Source: Caldilineaceae bacterium (GTDB taxonomy: Bacteria; Chloroflexota; Anaerolineae; Caldilineales; Caldilineaceae). Taken from it: a DNA stretch of 64,000 nucleotides. The position numbers and the translations under genes are program-made. This document shows, piece by piece, positions 1 to 8,067 of this stretch (the first letter of the stretch is position 1; every line of letters begins with the position of its first letter). Location of the stretch: contig JAJDTL010000018.1 of NCBI GenBank assembly GCA_022827195.1, positions 1 through 64,000 of the forward strand, in the 5' to 3' direction. The notes beneath the pieces are model-generated. The model did no database searches. It was given only the letters and a program-made list of their open reading frames with translations, and was not told the origin of the DNA.

Positions 1-102
1 GGGCGCATCCCAAATTATTGTCTGTCAAGCGAGGCCAAGCAATTCTCCAGGCTGAAGTCACCACTGGTCTATCAAGCCTCTACAAAAATCTGGGATGCAC
101 CC
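1..102. repeat. Short element bounded by 21-bp imperfect inverted repeats
   Basis: Bases 1-21 and 82-102 are inverted repeats matching at 18 of 21 positions, with outer ends GGG and CCC and a shared GCATCCCA core. The 60-bp interior has no open frame. The layout resembles a MITE or the fused ends of a deleted insertion sequence. Because the first arm starts at base 1 of the window, the element may be clipped and no target duplication can be tested. Confidence 0.5.
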
Positions 103-339
103 GTTGCGTCAGATCACTGGCGTACCCACGAATTTCGTGCGACAATACACTCTCCTGCCTGGCTTGAATAGGTTGGGTCCTACTCGCTATTCTACCAAGC
201 AGGAGTTTCCAATCGCCCTCTAAGTAGACCGCACACACCCTATGCATCTACATCCACCGTCTCTTGGGCGTTCACTACTATCTGCATATCAAGAAACTGG
301 CCTCTCCCAACAAGAATAAGGCACTGATTACGATGGAAA
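103..339. other. Intergenic, nothing recognised
   Basis: No open frame here has a ribosome-binding site or a recognisable protein pattern. A small dyad (cgaatttcg, about 128-136) is visible. Otherwise nothing was seen. Confidence 0.5.
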
Positions 340-351
340 TGGCTGGGCATC

Positions 352-560
352 ATGCCCGCGGCGCGCAGGCGGCGAGCTGGAATCGCGCAGGCACGGTGGT
401 TTTGCCTCCGCGTCGCTGAAACGTCTTCTGAGGATGTGGCCGCACAGTTCGGGAGGAGTGGTGTCAGGGGGGCGTTGCGGGGGGAGTCCCCCCGCACAAG
501 GGAGGGCCGTAACGGCCCGACCGTCCAACGGCAGGGGCCGGTGGTCAGGAAGTGCGTGGG
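352..560. repeat. Composite intergenic repeat, copy A (double hairpin)
   Basis: This is the first of three copies of a composite repeat. It has a GC-rich unit at about 368-402, sharing ctggaatcgcgcaggcacgg with later copies. A first hairpin follows: arms GCGGGGGG 477-484 and CCCCCCGC 488-495, loop AGT. After a short ACAAGGGA linker comes a second hairpin: arms GGGCCG 504-509 and CGGCCC 513-518, loop TAA. Heptad-like GGCCGGT and GGTCAGG follow at 537-550. The right flank to about 600 also resembles the right flank of copy C (about 43215-43245). Confidence 0.75.
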
Positions 561-639
561 CCGGTCATGACTGGATTGCTGCCCGAGGCAATGGAATTGG
601 TTCTTCAACTCAGGAGTGCAGACGGGACGGGCGTCGCGA

Positions 640-668
640 TTGACGTGAATTTGCGGCGGGAATATTAT
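640..668 (+). promoter_or_regulatory. Predicted sigma-70-type promoter for the Gfo/Idh/MocA gene
   Basis: A -35 box TTGACG (640-645) and a -10 box TATTAT (663-668) are separated by 17 bp. The expected start of transcription near 675 gives a leader of about 40 nt containing GGAAGGAG (701-708) before the GTG codon at 717. It lies just downstream of repeat copy A. Confidence 0.55.
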
Positions 669-716
669 TAGCCGAAAGAAAGCGGCCGTTCAACCACCAG
701 GGAAGGAGTCACTGAC

Positions 717-1973
717 GTGCTGGAACATAGGGTATCAATGCTGGGAACAGGTCTGATCGGGATGTTCTATACGATGTCCCTCAACGGGGGCAGGGGCAAG
801 GACCGGGTGCAGCTCGTATACTCACGCACGGGGGAGCGGGCAAGCGCGTTTGCCGACGAGTGGGGGATTCCGGCTTGGACCACCGATCTGAAAGAGGCGT
901 GTACCTCCGACGCAATCGACACCGTCGTCATCGGGCTGCCCAACCATATCCACGAAGAGTGCGTTGACCTGGCCGCGGCCGCGGGCAAAGCGATCCTCTG
1001 CACCAAGCCGCTCGGCCGCAACGCGGCCGAGGCCAAGCGGATGTTGGACAAGGTCGAAGCGACCGGCGTCTTCGGCGGCTACCTGGAGGACCTGTGCTAT
1101 ACGCCCAAAACGCTGAAGGCGATCGCTTCGGTCGAGAACGGCGCGCTGGGCGAGGTCACCTGGGCTTGCTCGCGCGAGACGCATCCAGGCCCGCACAGCG
1201 ACTGGTTCTGGGACCTCAAACAGGCCGGCGGCGGCGCCATCGTCGACCTGGGCTGCCACTGCATCGAGATCGTGCGCAGCTTCGTCGGCAAGGATATTCG
1301 CCCGGTCGAGGTGATGTGCTGGGCCGACACGCTCGTGCATCCCATTGAGGCCGAGGACAACGGCATCGCACTGATCCGTTTCGAAAACGGCGCGATCGGC
1401 CAGTTCGAGGTGAGCTGGACGTTTCGCGGCGGCATGGACCTGCGCGACGAGGTGGCGGGCACGGAGGGCACGATCTGGTTGAACCACTTCTTGCGCACCG
1501 GCTATGAGATGTATACCAGCGGCGCGGGCGCCGGCTACGTGGCGGAGAAGGCGGAGGCGGAGAGCGGCTGGCTCTTCCCCGTCGGCGACGAGGTGGTCGA
1601 GCTGGGGTACAGCGACATGTTCGACGACATGTTCAACTCGCTCGACGAGGGCCGCGAGCCGAGGGAGACTTTCTACGACGGGTACGTGGTCAACGCGGTG
1701 ATAGACGCCTGCTACCGTTCGGCTTCCTCTCGGCAGTGGGAGCCGATTCAGCTGGACGTCTGGCGTGGGCGAGAGAACGTACCGCTGATCCGCGACAGCC
1801 GCGGGCTGGCTGGCGGAAGCGCTGCGGCGCAAGCCGACCCGGCAGAGGCCCTCGCCGCGGCCGCAGGCTTGACGATCATCAAGCGGGAACGCATGCCGGG
1901 CGGCCAGGTAAAGGTCATCATGAAGAACGAGGAGACGGGCGAGATCAGCCAGGAGATCATCGAGAACGCGTAG
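717..1973 (+). CDS. Gfo/Idh/MocA family oxidoreductase
   Basis: This 418-residue protein is a probable NAD(P)-dependent sugar or cyclitol dehydrogenase. The N-terminal Rossmann fold shows the dinucleotide motif GTGLIG at about residues 10-15. The family KP motif occurs in CTKPLGRN near residue 97, and the C-terminal alpha/beta domain follows ([10 protein letters not shown]). The start is GTG at 717, chosen because GGAAGGAG at 701-708 lies 8 nt upstream and a good promoter precedes it. The last 50 residues (after about 365) are Ala-rich then charged and look like an extra tail beyond the usual 340-390 residues. The metallo-hydrolase gene starts 8 nt downstream, so the two are probably cotranscribed. 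The substrate cannot be read from sequence. Confidence 0.88.
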   Translation: MLEHRVSMLGTGLIGMFYTMSLNGGRGKDRVQLVYSRTGERASAFADEWGIPAWTTDLKEACTSDAIDTVVIGLPNHIHEECVDLAAAAGKAILCTKPLGRNAAEAKRMLDKVEATGVFGGYLEDLCYTPKTLKAIASVENGALGEVTWACSRETHPGPHSDWFWDLKQAGGGAIVDLGCHCIEIVRSFVGKDIRPVEVMCWADTLVHPIEAEDNGIALIRFENGAIGQFEVSWTFRGGMDLRDEVAGTEGTIWLNHFLRTGYEMYTSGAGAGYVAEKAEAESGWLFPVGDEVVELGYSDMFDDMFNSLDEGREPRETFYDGYVVNAVIDACYRSASSRQWEPIQLDVWRGRENVPLIRDSRGLAGGSAAAQADPAEALAAAAGLTIIKRERMPGGQVKVIMKNEETGEISQEIIENA

Positions 1974-1981
1974 CATTGCCC

Positions 1982-2857
1982 ATGTCGCTGATTCAGCCCC
2001 TTCTGCAGGACGAGGCCTTCCTCCAGGATGTGCGGGATGCGACCGCCGACGAGAGCGCTCTTCACATCTGGTGGCTGGGCCAGAGCGGTTTCCTTCTCCA
2101 GTGGCAGGGCCGCCACCTGCTGTTCGACCCCTATCTCTCCGACTCGCTCACTGCCAAGTATGCGGCAACCGACAAGCCGCACATGCGGATGACGGCGCGC
2201 GTGGTCGCGCCGGAGAGTCTCGATTTCATCGACGTAGTAACCTCGAGTCACAACCATACCGACCACCTCGACGCCGAAACGCTCGGTCCGCTGCTGGCCG
2301 TGAGTCCCGGCATGCGGCTGGTCATCCCGGAGGCGAACCGGGCCTTTGTGGCTGACCGGCTGGGCTGCGATGCGGAGATGCCTATCGGTCTGGACGATGG
2401 GGAGAGCGCGCAGGTGGATGCCTTCAAGTTCACTGGCATTGCCGCCGCCCACGAAGCGTTGGGGACCGACGTGCAAAGCCGACACGGGTTCCTGGGCTAC
2501 GTTGTGCGCTGCGGCGCGTGGACTGTCTATCACAGTGGGGATACGGTCAACTACAGCGGGCTGGAGGAGAGGCTCAGGCCCTATAACATCGACGTGGCGA
2601 TTCTGCCGATCAACGGCAGAAGGCCGGAGCGTCGGGTGGCGGGCAATCTGAGGGGCAGCGAGGCGGCAAGTCTTGCGCGCGCCGTCAACGCGAAGTTGGC
2701 GGTGCCGTGCCACTACGAGATGTTCACCTTCAACAGCGCGCCGCCCGACGAATTCATGGCTACGGCGGCCGAGCTGGGTCAGCCGGTGCGTGTCCTACGC
2801 GCGGGCGAGCGATGCACGGTCGAGAAGCCGGTCAGCGGCGAGGTGACGAGTCGCTGA
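1982..2857 (+). CDS. Metallo-beta-lactamase-fold hydrolase (UlaG-like)
   Basis: A 291-residue MBL-fold hydrolase of the UlaG / L-ascorbate-6-phosphate lactonase-like group. The metal motif HNHTDHLD supplies H90, H92, D94 and H95. Later ligands are seen in YHSGDT (about 181-186) and in PCHYEMF near the C-terminus. ATG 1982 is chosen because family similarity starts there and it follows the upstream stop by 8 nt; upstream codons in this frame only overlap the previous gene. The stop overlaps the 3' end of the convergent PfkB kinase gene by 26 bp. Neighbours suggest a phosphosugar or lactone substrate, but that is inference. Confidence 0.85.
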   Translation: MSLIQPLLQDEAFLQDVRDATADESALHIWWLGQSGFLLQWQGRHLLFDPYLSDSLTAKYAATDKPHMRMTARVVAPESLDFIDVVTSSHNHTDHLDAETLGPLLAVSPGMRLVIPEANRAFVADRLGCDAEMPIGLDDGESAQVDAFKFTGIAAAHEALGTDVQSRHGFLGYVVRCGAWTVYHSGDTVNYSGLEERLRPYNIDVAILPINGRRPERRVAGNLRGSEAASLARAVNAKLAVPCHYEMFTFNSAPPDEFMATAAELGQPVRVLRAGERCTVEKPVSGEVTSR

Positions 2858-3800
2858 AATACTCGACCGCGGCCCGGGAGAGAGCGTCGAGTGGGCGGTC
2901 GGCTGTTGAAACGACGATAGCCGCGGTCGCGTTGCCGAAGCGGGCCGCCTGCAAGGGCGAGGCCCCGTCCTCAGTTGCGAACAGAAATCCGGCATTGAAC
3001 GAGTCGCCGGCGCCGACGGTTGTCTGGACCTCTACGGAGAAACCGGTCACTTCCGTTGGCCCCTCCATCTCTCCGCGCTGCAGCACGGTTGCGCCTTGTG
3101 CGCCCTGCTTGATGACAACGCAGCCTGTGCCGCCCTCGACGATTTCGGACATGGCCTTTGCCAGGTCGGTCTCGCCGGTGCAGACGTTCAATTCATGCTC
3201 GTTGCAGAAGAAGAAATCGGTATAGGCCAACAGCGGGCGCAGCTCTTCCAGCCGCGGCGGGTTGCCGATGGCCGGACCGATGTCGGCGGCGGTGAGGGTC
3301 CCGCTGCGTCGGGCCCTTCTGAAGAGCTCGACCGCGCCGTCGGGGCGCAGGCCGGGCATGATCGAGTAGCTGGTGAGGAGCAGCGTGTGCGACCGCCTCA
3401 GGAGTTCGTCGTCGATCGAGTCGCCTTCGACCGCGTTGTTGGCGCCGGGGTGATGGAAGGCGATGCGGTTCTGGTGCACGTCACTGAGAATGAGCGTCGT
3501 GGCCGTCTTCGTGCCCGGATAGCGCCGTACATTGGCAATCTCGACACCTGCGCCGGCCAGTTGCGCGGCCATCCAATCGCCCAGGTGGTCCTCGCCGATA
3601 CCGCCGGCCAGCGTCACGCGTGAACCCAGGCGTGCAAGAGCATAGGCGGAGTTGGCGCCGTTGCCTCCCAGGGAAGTTCGCAGAGGATGGTCGTGGAAGA
3701 CGAGGCTGTCGACGGTAAACTCGTCTCCCTCGCTGCGGGGCAAGGCGGCCAGGTTGGAGACGAAAAGATCAACGGTGGCGGAGCCGATGACGGTAAACAT
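2832..3800 (-). CDS. PfkB/ribokinase-family carbohydrate kinase
   Basis: A 322-residue sugar or nucleoside kinase. The N-terminus reads VIGSATVDLF, followed by a GGNGANSAYALARLG substrate-loop motif near residue 45. The second PfkB signature, VGAGDSFNAGF, lies near residues 262-272 with its catalytic Asp. The length is normal for the family. It is transcribed toward the MBL-fold gene and overlaps its end. A candidate promoter lies 107-136 bp upstream. The exact substrate is not determined. Confidence 0.88.
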   Translation of the reverse strand: MFTVIGSATVDLFVSNLAALPRSEGDEFTVDSLVFHDHPLRTSLGGNGANSAYALARLGSRVTLAGGIGEDHLGDWMAAQLAGAGVEIANVRRYPGTKTATTLILSDVHQNRIAFHHPGANNAVEGDSIDDELLRRSHTLLLTSYSIMPGLRPDGAVELFRRARRSGTLTAADIGPAIGNPPRLEELRPLLAYTDFFFCNEHELNVCTGETDLAKAMSEIVEGGTGCVVIKQGAQGATVLQRGEMEGPTEVTGFSVEVQTTVGAGDSFNAGFLFATEDGASPLQAARFGNATAAIVVSTADRPLDALSRAAVEYFSDSSPRR

Positions 3801-3906
3801 GGTCTTGCTGCCTTTTACGAGCGTCGGGCGGGTCTGCGCGTTGGACCGGGACCGGCCGCGGCCTTCGGTTGTCTCGCGAAACTCTTTTTGTCAAACGAAG
3901 TCCTTT

Positions 3907-3936
3907 ATTTTATCGCCAATCGCCGCACCTGTGAAA
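3907..3936 (-). promoter_or_regulatory. Candidate promoter for the PfkB kinase gene
   Basis: On the minus strand, TTTCAC (3931-3936) and TAAAAT (3907-3912) are spaced 18 bp apart in a locally AT-rich patch. This would give a leader of about 100 nt to the ATG at 3800. The -35 box is imperfect. Confidence 0.35.
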
Positions 3937-4047
3937 CAGCTTTTTCGACATAGACTATTCCAGTTACGAGAACACGGAAAATTGCTCTTGGAGCGGCTTA
4001 TTGATATAGTCGACTTGACGCGGCCAACATCCGGCTGACACAGAGGT

Positions 4048-4528
4048 TTGGGCCCGCAGCCAGAGGCACCCGATCTGCTTGGACTGTATCCGACCTGCCA
4101 TCCCCAAAGCGTGCGCGCCCGGTCCATCAGGGCCGGCTTGGACGCGGGGGGGCGCGGCATGGCCATGGCCGACTTTGACGGCGACGGCGACCTGGACGTG
4201 CTGATCAGCAACCTGCGTTCGCCGTCTCAGGTATTCGAGAACCAGCTAAGCAGCGGCCTCTCTCTGCTGGTGGATCTGCGTCAGGACGGCAGCGGCAATA
4301 CGCGCGCTTTGGGGGCCGAGCTGCTCCTGCACACGACGAACGGGACCCTTCGCCGCAGCGTGCAGGCGGCGGGCGGCTACCTCTCCGGTCGCAGCGCGCG
4401 GCAGCATTTCGGTTTGCCGTTCGGGAGTAGAATCGTTTCCCTTGAGGTCATCTGGCCGGACAGCACCGTCTCGAAGATAGATTGGTGACCGTTCCAGCAG
4501 GTAAGACGGTTGACGATCACGCGGATCC
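4048..4528 (+). pseudogene. Remnant of an FG-GAP/VCBS + ASPIC-UnbV protein
   Basis: The frame 4048-4488 encodes the C-terminal part of a secreted FG-GAP/UnbV (CRTAC1-like) protein. It has one calcium-binding FG-GAP motif (DFDGDGDLDVLISN), a UnbV-like stretch (GAELLLHTTNG, GGYLSGRSARQHFGL) and VIWPDSTVSKIDW before a TGA at 4486-4488. The expected next residues (VTVPAGKTV) continue in another frame from 4485, consistent with a frameshift. The signal peptide and the remaining propeller repeats are missing, and no ribosome-binding site is present. I read it as a decayed gene fragment. Confidence 0.6.
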
Positions 4529-4607
4529 CCCCACGGACGCATTAGTCCGCCGCAGGCGAAGCCTGCCCGCTCTGAGCAGTCAACGGCGGTCACCTTTCCC
4601 TCACTAC

Positions 4608-6059
4608 ATGACGCGTTTCGCGAACGAACCTACATACGAGCACAAGTGGCTGATACTGGCCGCCCTGGCCGGCGTTGTCCTGATGGCTTCGGTGTTATTC
4701 AGCTCTGCCGCGGTCGTCCTGCCTGCGATTGTGCAAGAGTTCGACATTGACTTTGCGGTAGGTCAGTGGGTGCTGCTTTCGTACACGCTTGCCCAGACAT
4801 CGATCATGCCTATCGTGGGGCGGTTGGGGGATATGGTCGGCAAGCGGCCCATCTTTTTGGGCGGCACGCTTGCCTTTGTGGTCGCGTCGATCCTCCCCGG
4901 GCTGGCGCCGACAGTTGAGCTGTTGCTTCTCTTTCGTGTGCTGCAGGCTGTGAGCGCGGCATTTGCCCTCGCCCTGAATTTTGGCATTGTGACCGAGACC
5001 TTTCCGCCTTCCGAGCGCGGAAAAGCGCTGGGTGTTTTCGGCGCGCTCTTTGCGGCGGGAAGCATCGCCGGGCCGATGGTTGCCGGAGTACTTTTGGAAA
5101 CATTGTCGTGGCGCTGGATCTTTTTCGTAAGTCTTCCCCTGGGTGGGATAAGCCTGGTCCTGTCCTGGCGCTATTTGCCCAAGACGCGCCCGCCCGGCCG
5201 GCAGAGTTTTGACTGGCCCGGCTCCCTCTTCCTTTTCGCGGGGCTCCTGGCGCTGATGCTGTATATGACATTTGGCGACCGGACAGGATTCCTTTCCCTC
5301 GGCATGCTGGGGCTCTTAGCCGTTTCACTCCTCCTATTGTGGCAGTTCGTGCGCAATGAGGCGCGCGTTCAGGATCCGCTTGTCGACCTGTCCCTCTTCA
5401 GGAACGCCCAGTTCAGCACAAACCTGGCAATTCGGGTCATTGCGAATATGACGGTGGGGGGGTTGTGGTTCCTGTTTCCCTTCTATCTGGGCAATATCCT
5501 GCTGATCGAGCCCTTGCTTGCAGGCATGCTCCTGACGACATTCTGGGTCTGCTTCGGCGCGACCGTGATGATTTCCGGCGCGCTGGCCGATCGATTCGGC
5601 GTTCGCCTGATCACCGGCGCGGGCTTGGCGATTCTGGCCTTTGGCTGCTACACCGTCAGCACGCTCAGCGCCGCCAGTTCGGCTGTGGATTTCGTTTTAC
5701 GCGTCGCGCCTGTGGCCCTGGGCTTCGGGATCTCGCATTCTCCTACCAACAGTGCTGTCATGAGTTCGGCGCCCCGCGAAAGGCTGGGCATCGCGAGCGG
5801 CACCATCACGATCGGCTGGTTTTTGGGACGCACGGCCGGCGTGGCCGCGCTGGGCGCGCTGTGGGCCAGCCGGGTTCACGCCTATGCCGGGGCCGAATTT
5901 GGCGGCGCGGTGACGGAGGCAGCCGCAGGGCCCCAGATCGCCGCGTTGCGGGATGTCTCCTTCGCGGCTATGGCCCTGGCCGGCGTCACCTTCGTGATGA
6001 TTGCGTGGGAATCACTGCACGCGCGTTCGGCCGTCCGCCCGTCGCATGCTCCTCTTTAG
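4608..6059 (+). CDS. MFS exporter, DHA2-like 14-TM family, paralogue 1
   Basis: A 483-residue multidrug-type proton antiporter of the major facilitator superfamily. It has MFS motif A (GRLGDMVGKRP) between TM2 and TM3, and a motif-C-like region (GIVTETFPPSERGKALGVFGALF, split here by TM5). There are about 14 hydrophobic segments, as in EmrB/QacA-type drug transporters. ATG 4608 is chosen because paralogues 2 and 3 start at the equivalent position; the frame is open upstream to 4482, but those residues belong to the UnbV remnant. No clear ribosome-binding site is seen. It is first of three tandem paralogues. No membrane-fusion partner is adjacent. Confidence 0.85.
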   Translation: MTRFANEPTYEHKWLILAALAGVVLMASVLFSSAAVVLPAIVQEFDIDFAVGQWVLLSYTLAQTSIMPIVGRLGDMVGKRPIFLGGTLAFVVASILPGLAPTVELLLLFRVLQAVSAAFALALNFGIVTETFPPSERGKALGVFGALFAAGSIAGPMVAGVLLETLSWRWIFFVSLPLGGISLVLSWRYLPKTRPPGRQSFDWPGSLFLFAGLLALMLYMTFGDRTGFLSLGMLGLLAVSLLLLWQFVRNEARVQDPLVDLSLFRNAQFSTNLAIRVIANMTVGGLWFLFPFYLGNILLIEPLLAGMLLTTFWVCFGATVMISGALADRFGVRLITGAGLAILAFGCYTVSTLSAASSAVDFVLRVAPVALGFGISHSPTNSAVMSSAPRERLGIASGTITIGWFLGRTAGVAALGALWASRVHAYAGAEFGGAVTEAAAGPQIAALRDVSFAAMALAGVTFVMIAWESLHARSAVRPSHAPL

Positions 6060-6393
6060 CCGGCAATGTTGACTTCGAGCGCACGCGTAGCCGCCAGCGG
6101 ATCTCAAGAGGGCGATACAGTACTACTGGACGCCGCGGCATGAACTTTGCCTGTCTTGAGGGAGACATTTCATTGGACCCGCCGATCAACAGCCTGGCTG
6201 CGCCGGCCAGGGTTTTCGAAGACAGGTTGTGCAGGGGCAATTCTCTTCGGTTGATCATCGACTTCGCGGGTCCAGCGGTTCAGGCGCCGAAGGCGTTGAG
6301 CTGCTTCCGTACACTTCCAGCGGAGTCTACCGCTGCAAAACACCAGCATCAGATCCTCCGTCCCGGGCTATGGCAGTCATTGCTATCTAAATT
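6060..6393. other. Intergenic gap between MFS paralogues 1 and 2
   Basis: This 334-bp gap has no supported gene; the frame read through it on the plus strand is an alternative-frame shadow of the first transporter. No clear promoter or terminator was recognised. Confidence 0.5.
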
Positions 6394-7833
6394 ATGACCA
6401 GACTCTCTGACACGCTTACTTCCAGGCACAGGTGGCTCATCTTTGCCGCGCTCGGTAGCGGCGTTTTCCTGGACTCGTTGGAGATCAGCATCGTTGCCGT
6501 GATTCTCCCCACGCTGGTGACCGAACTACAGGTCGGCTTCGCGCTCGTTCAGTGGGTTGTCCTTTCCTTTACGCTTACGAAGACAGCGCTTGTATTGAGT
6601 GTGGGAAGGCTGGGGGACATGATCGGCAAAAGGCCGGTGTTTCTCTTTGGGACGGTGGCCTTTATGGTCGGTTCGGTCCTCGCCGGCTTGGCGCCGAATA
6701 TCGAGTTGCTCCTCGTATTTCGAGTTATCCAGGCCGTCGGCGGTGCGTTTGCAACCGCTCTCAGCATGGGCATCCTGACAGAGATCTTCCCCGCTTCGGA
6801 GCGGGGCAAAGCGCTCGGCGTGTTCAGCGCCAGCGTCTCTTTGGGCGGCATAACCGGGCCCTTCCTGGGGGGGCTTCTGCTGGATTTCCTGTCCTGGCGC
6901 TGGGTCTTTTTCATCGGCATTCCGATTGGTTTTGTCAGCCTTTACTTTGCGTGGCGCTACATGCCAAGTTCTCCTCCGCGCGGCCGCCAACGATTCGATT
7001 GGGCCGGGTCGTTCTCCCTTGCGGCCTGTCTGTTGACACTCATGCTCTTTCTGACTTTCGGTCAGGGCGCCGGATACCGGTCTCCGGCCATGTTGGGCCT
7101 GTTTGCGCTTTCGGTGCTGGCCTTCGCCCTGTTTATGCGGACAGAACGGCGCGTGCAGGACCCGCTCATCAATCTGGCCATCTTCAGGAACGCACAGTTC
7201 AGCCTTAACCTCTCGATGCGCCTCATCAGCTTCGTCGTGCTCGGGGGCGTTTACCTCCTGCTGCCTTTCTACTTGACAAATATGCTGCAGCTGGAGCCCG
7301 TGGTCGTGGGCCTGCTTCTGACCACATCTTGGGTCTCTTTTGGGGTCGCCTCTCCGGTCGCCGGCATCCTTTCCGATCGTTTTGGGTATAGGCGCATCGC
7401 CGGCGCGGGGCTGGTCCTGATGGCGTTCGGCTGTTACGCGGTGAGCACGCTCAGCGTCGACACGTCAATTCTGGGTTATGTCGTGCGGGTGTCCGTCTTG
7501 GGTCTGGGCATGGGAATGTTTCAATCCCCAAACAACAGTGCCGTCATGGGTTCTGTCCCGCGCGAACGTCTTGGCATTGCCAGCGGCATCAACGTAATCG
7601 CCCGCACACTGGGGCGGACATCCGGCATTGCGGCTTTGGGCGCGCTGTGGGCAAGCCGTGTCACTGCGCATGCCGGACCGGACTACGTTGGGAGCGTCAC
7701 GGAAGCTGCAGCGGCCGTCCAGATCGTTGGGCTACGCGACGTCTCCTTTGCTGCTCTCGCCTTCGTCGCAGTCGCGCTGACGCTGAGCGCATGGGGAATC
7801 CTGGAGGCCAGGGCACCGCTCCGAAGGGCCTAG
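6394..7833 (+). CDS. MFS exporter, DHA2-like 14-TM family, paralogue 2
   Basis: A 479-residue relative of the upstream gene with the same order of motifs: GRLGDMIGKRP, GILTEIFPASERGKALGVFSA, SWRWVFFIGIP, and a late GFSQSPNNSAVMGSVPRERLG-like loop (here MFQSPNNSAVMGSVPRERLG). The conserved C-terminal LRDVSFAA block is shared by all three paralogues. Start ATG 6394 gives a short cytosolic N-terminus; no strong ribosome-binding site precedes it. Its probable role is proton-coupled efflux of a small hydrophobic compound across the inner membrane. The substrate is unknown. Confidence 0.87.
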   Translation: MTRLSDTLTSRHRWLIFAALGSGVFLDSLEISIVAVILPTLVTELQVGFALVQWVVLSFTLTKTALVLSVGRLGDMIGKRPVFLFGTVAFMVGSVLAGLAPNIELLLVFRVIQAVGGAFATALSMGILTEIFPASERGKALGVFSASVSLGGITGPFLGGLLLDFLSWRWVFFIGIPIGFVSLYFAWRYMPSSPPRGRQRFDWAGSFSLAACLLTLMLFLTFGQGAGYRSPAMLGLFALSVLAFALFMRTERRVQDPLINLAIFRNAQFSLNLSMRLISFVVLGGVYLLLPFYLTNMLQLEPVVVGLLLTTSWVSFGVASPVAGILSDRFGYRRIAGAGLVLMAFGCYAVSTLSVDTSILGYVVRVSVLGLGMGMFQSPNNSAVMGSVPRERLGIASGINVIARTLGRTSGIAALGALWASRVTAHAGPDYVGSVTEAAAAVQIVGLRDVSFAALAFVAVALTLSAWGILEARAPLRRA

Positions 7834-8067
7834 CGAGGACTCTGACCGGTCTGTGCGCCGGCGACAGTTCGGCCCACCTGACGGGTCCGGCTTCCACGCC
7901 CTCAAGAACAGCAGGCCGGACCGTTTCATGTCGCAGATGGAGGGCCGGCAAGTGCAGCCGGTTTGCGAACAGAGCGTTGCGCGTTCAGACGAATTGTGTG
8001 AGCTGCGGCCCAGAGCGCTCTGTCCCTCCCCCTGATCCTACCCAGAAGGCGGAAGTTCCCACCTGCG

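Noticed and set aside
240..608. 122-codon minus-strand frame across repeat copy A
   Set aside because: It has no ribosome-binding site or family pattern, and it runs through the double hairpin.
822..1976. 384-codon minus-strand frame opposite the Gfo/Idh/MocA gene
   Set aside because: It is fully antisense to a gene with intact Rossmann motifs and has no recognisable protein pattern.
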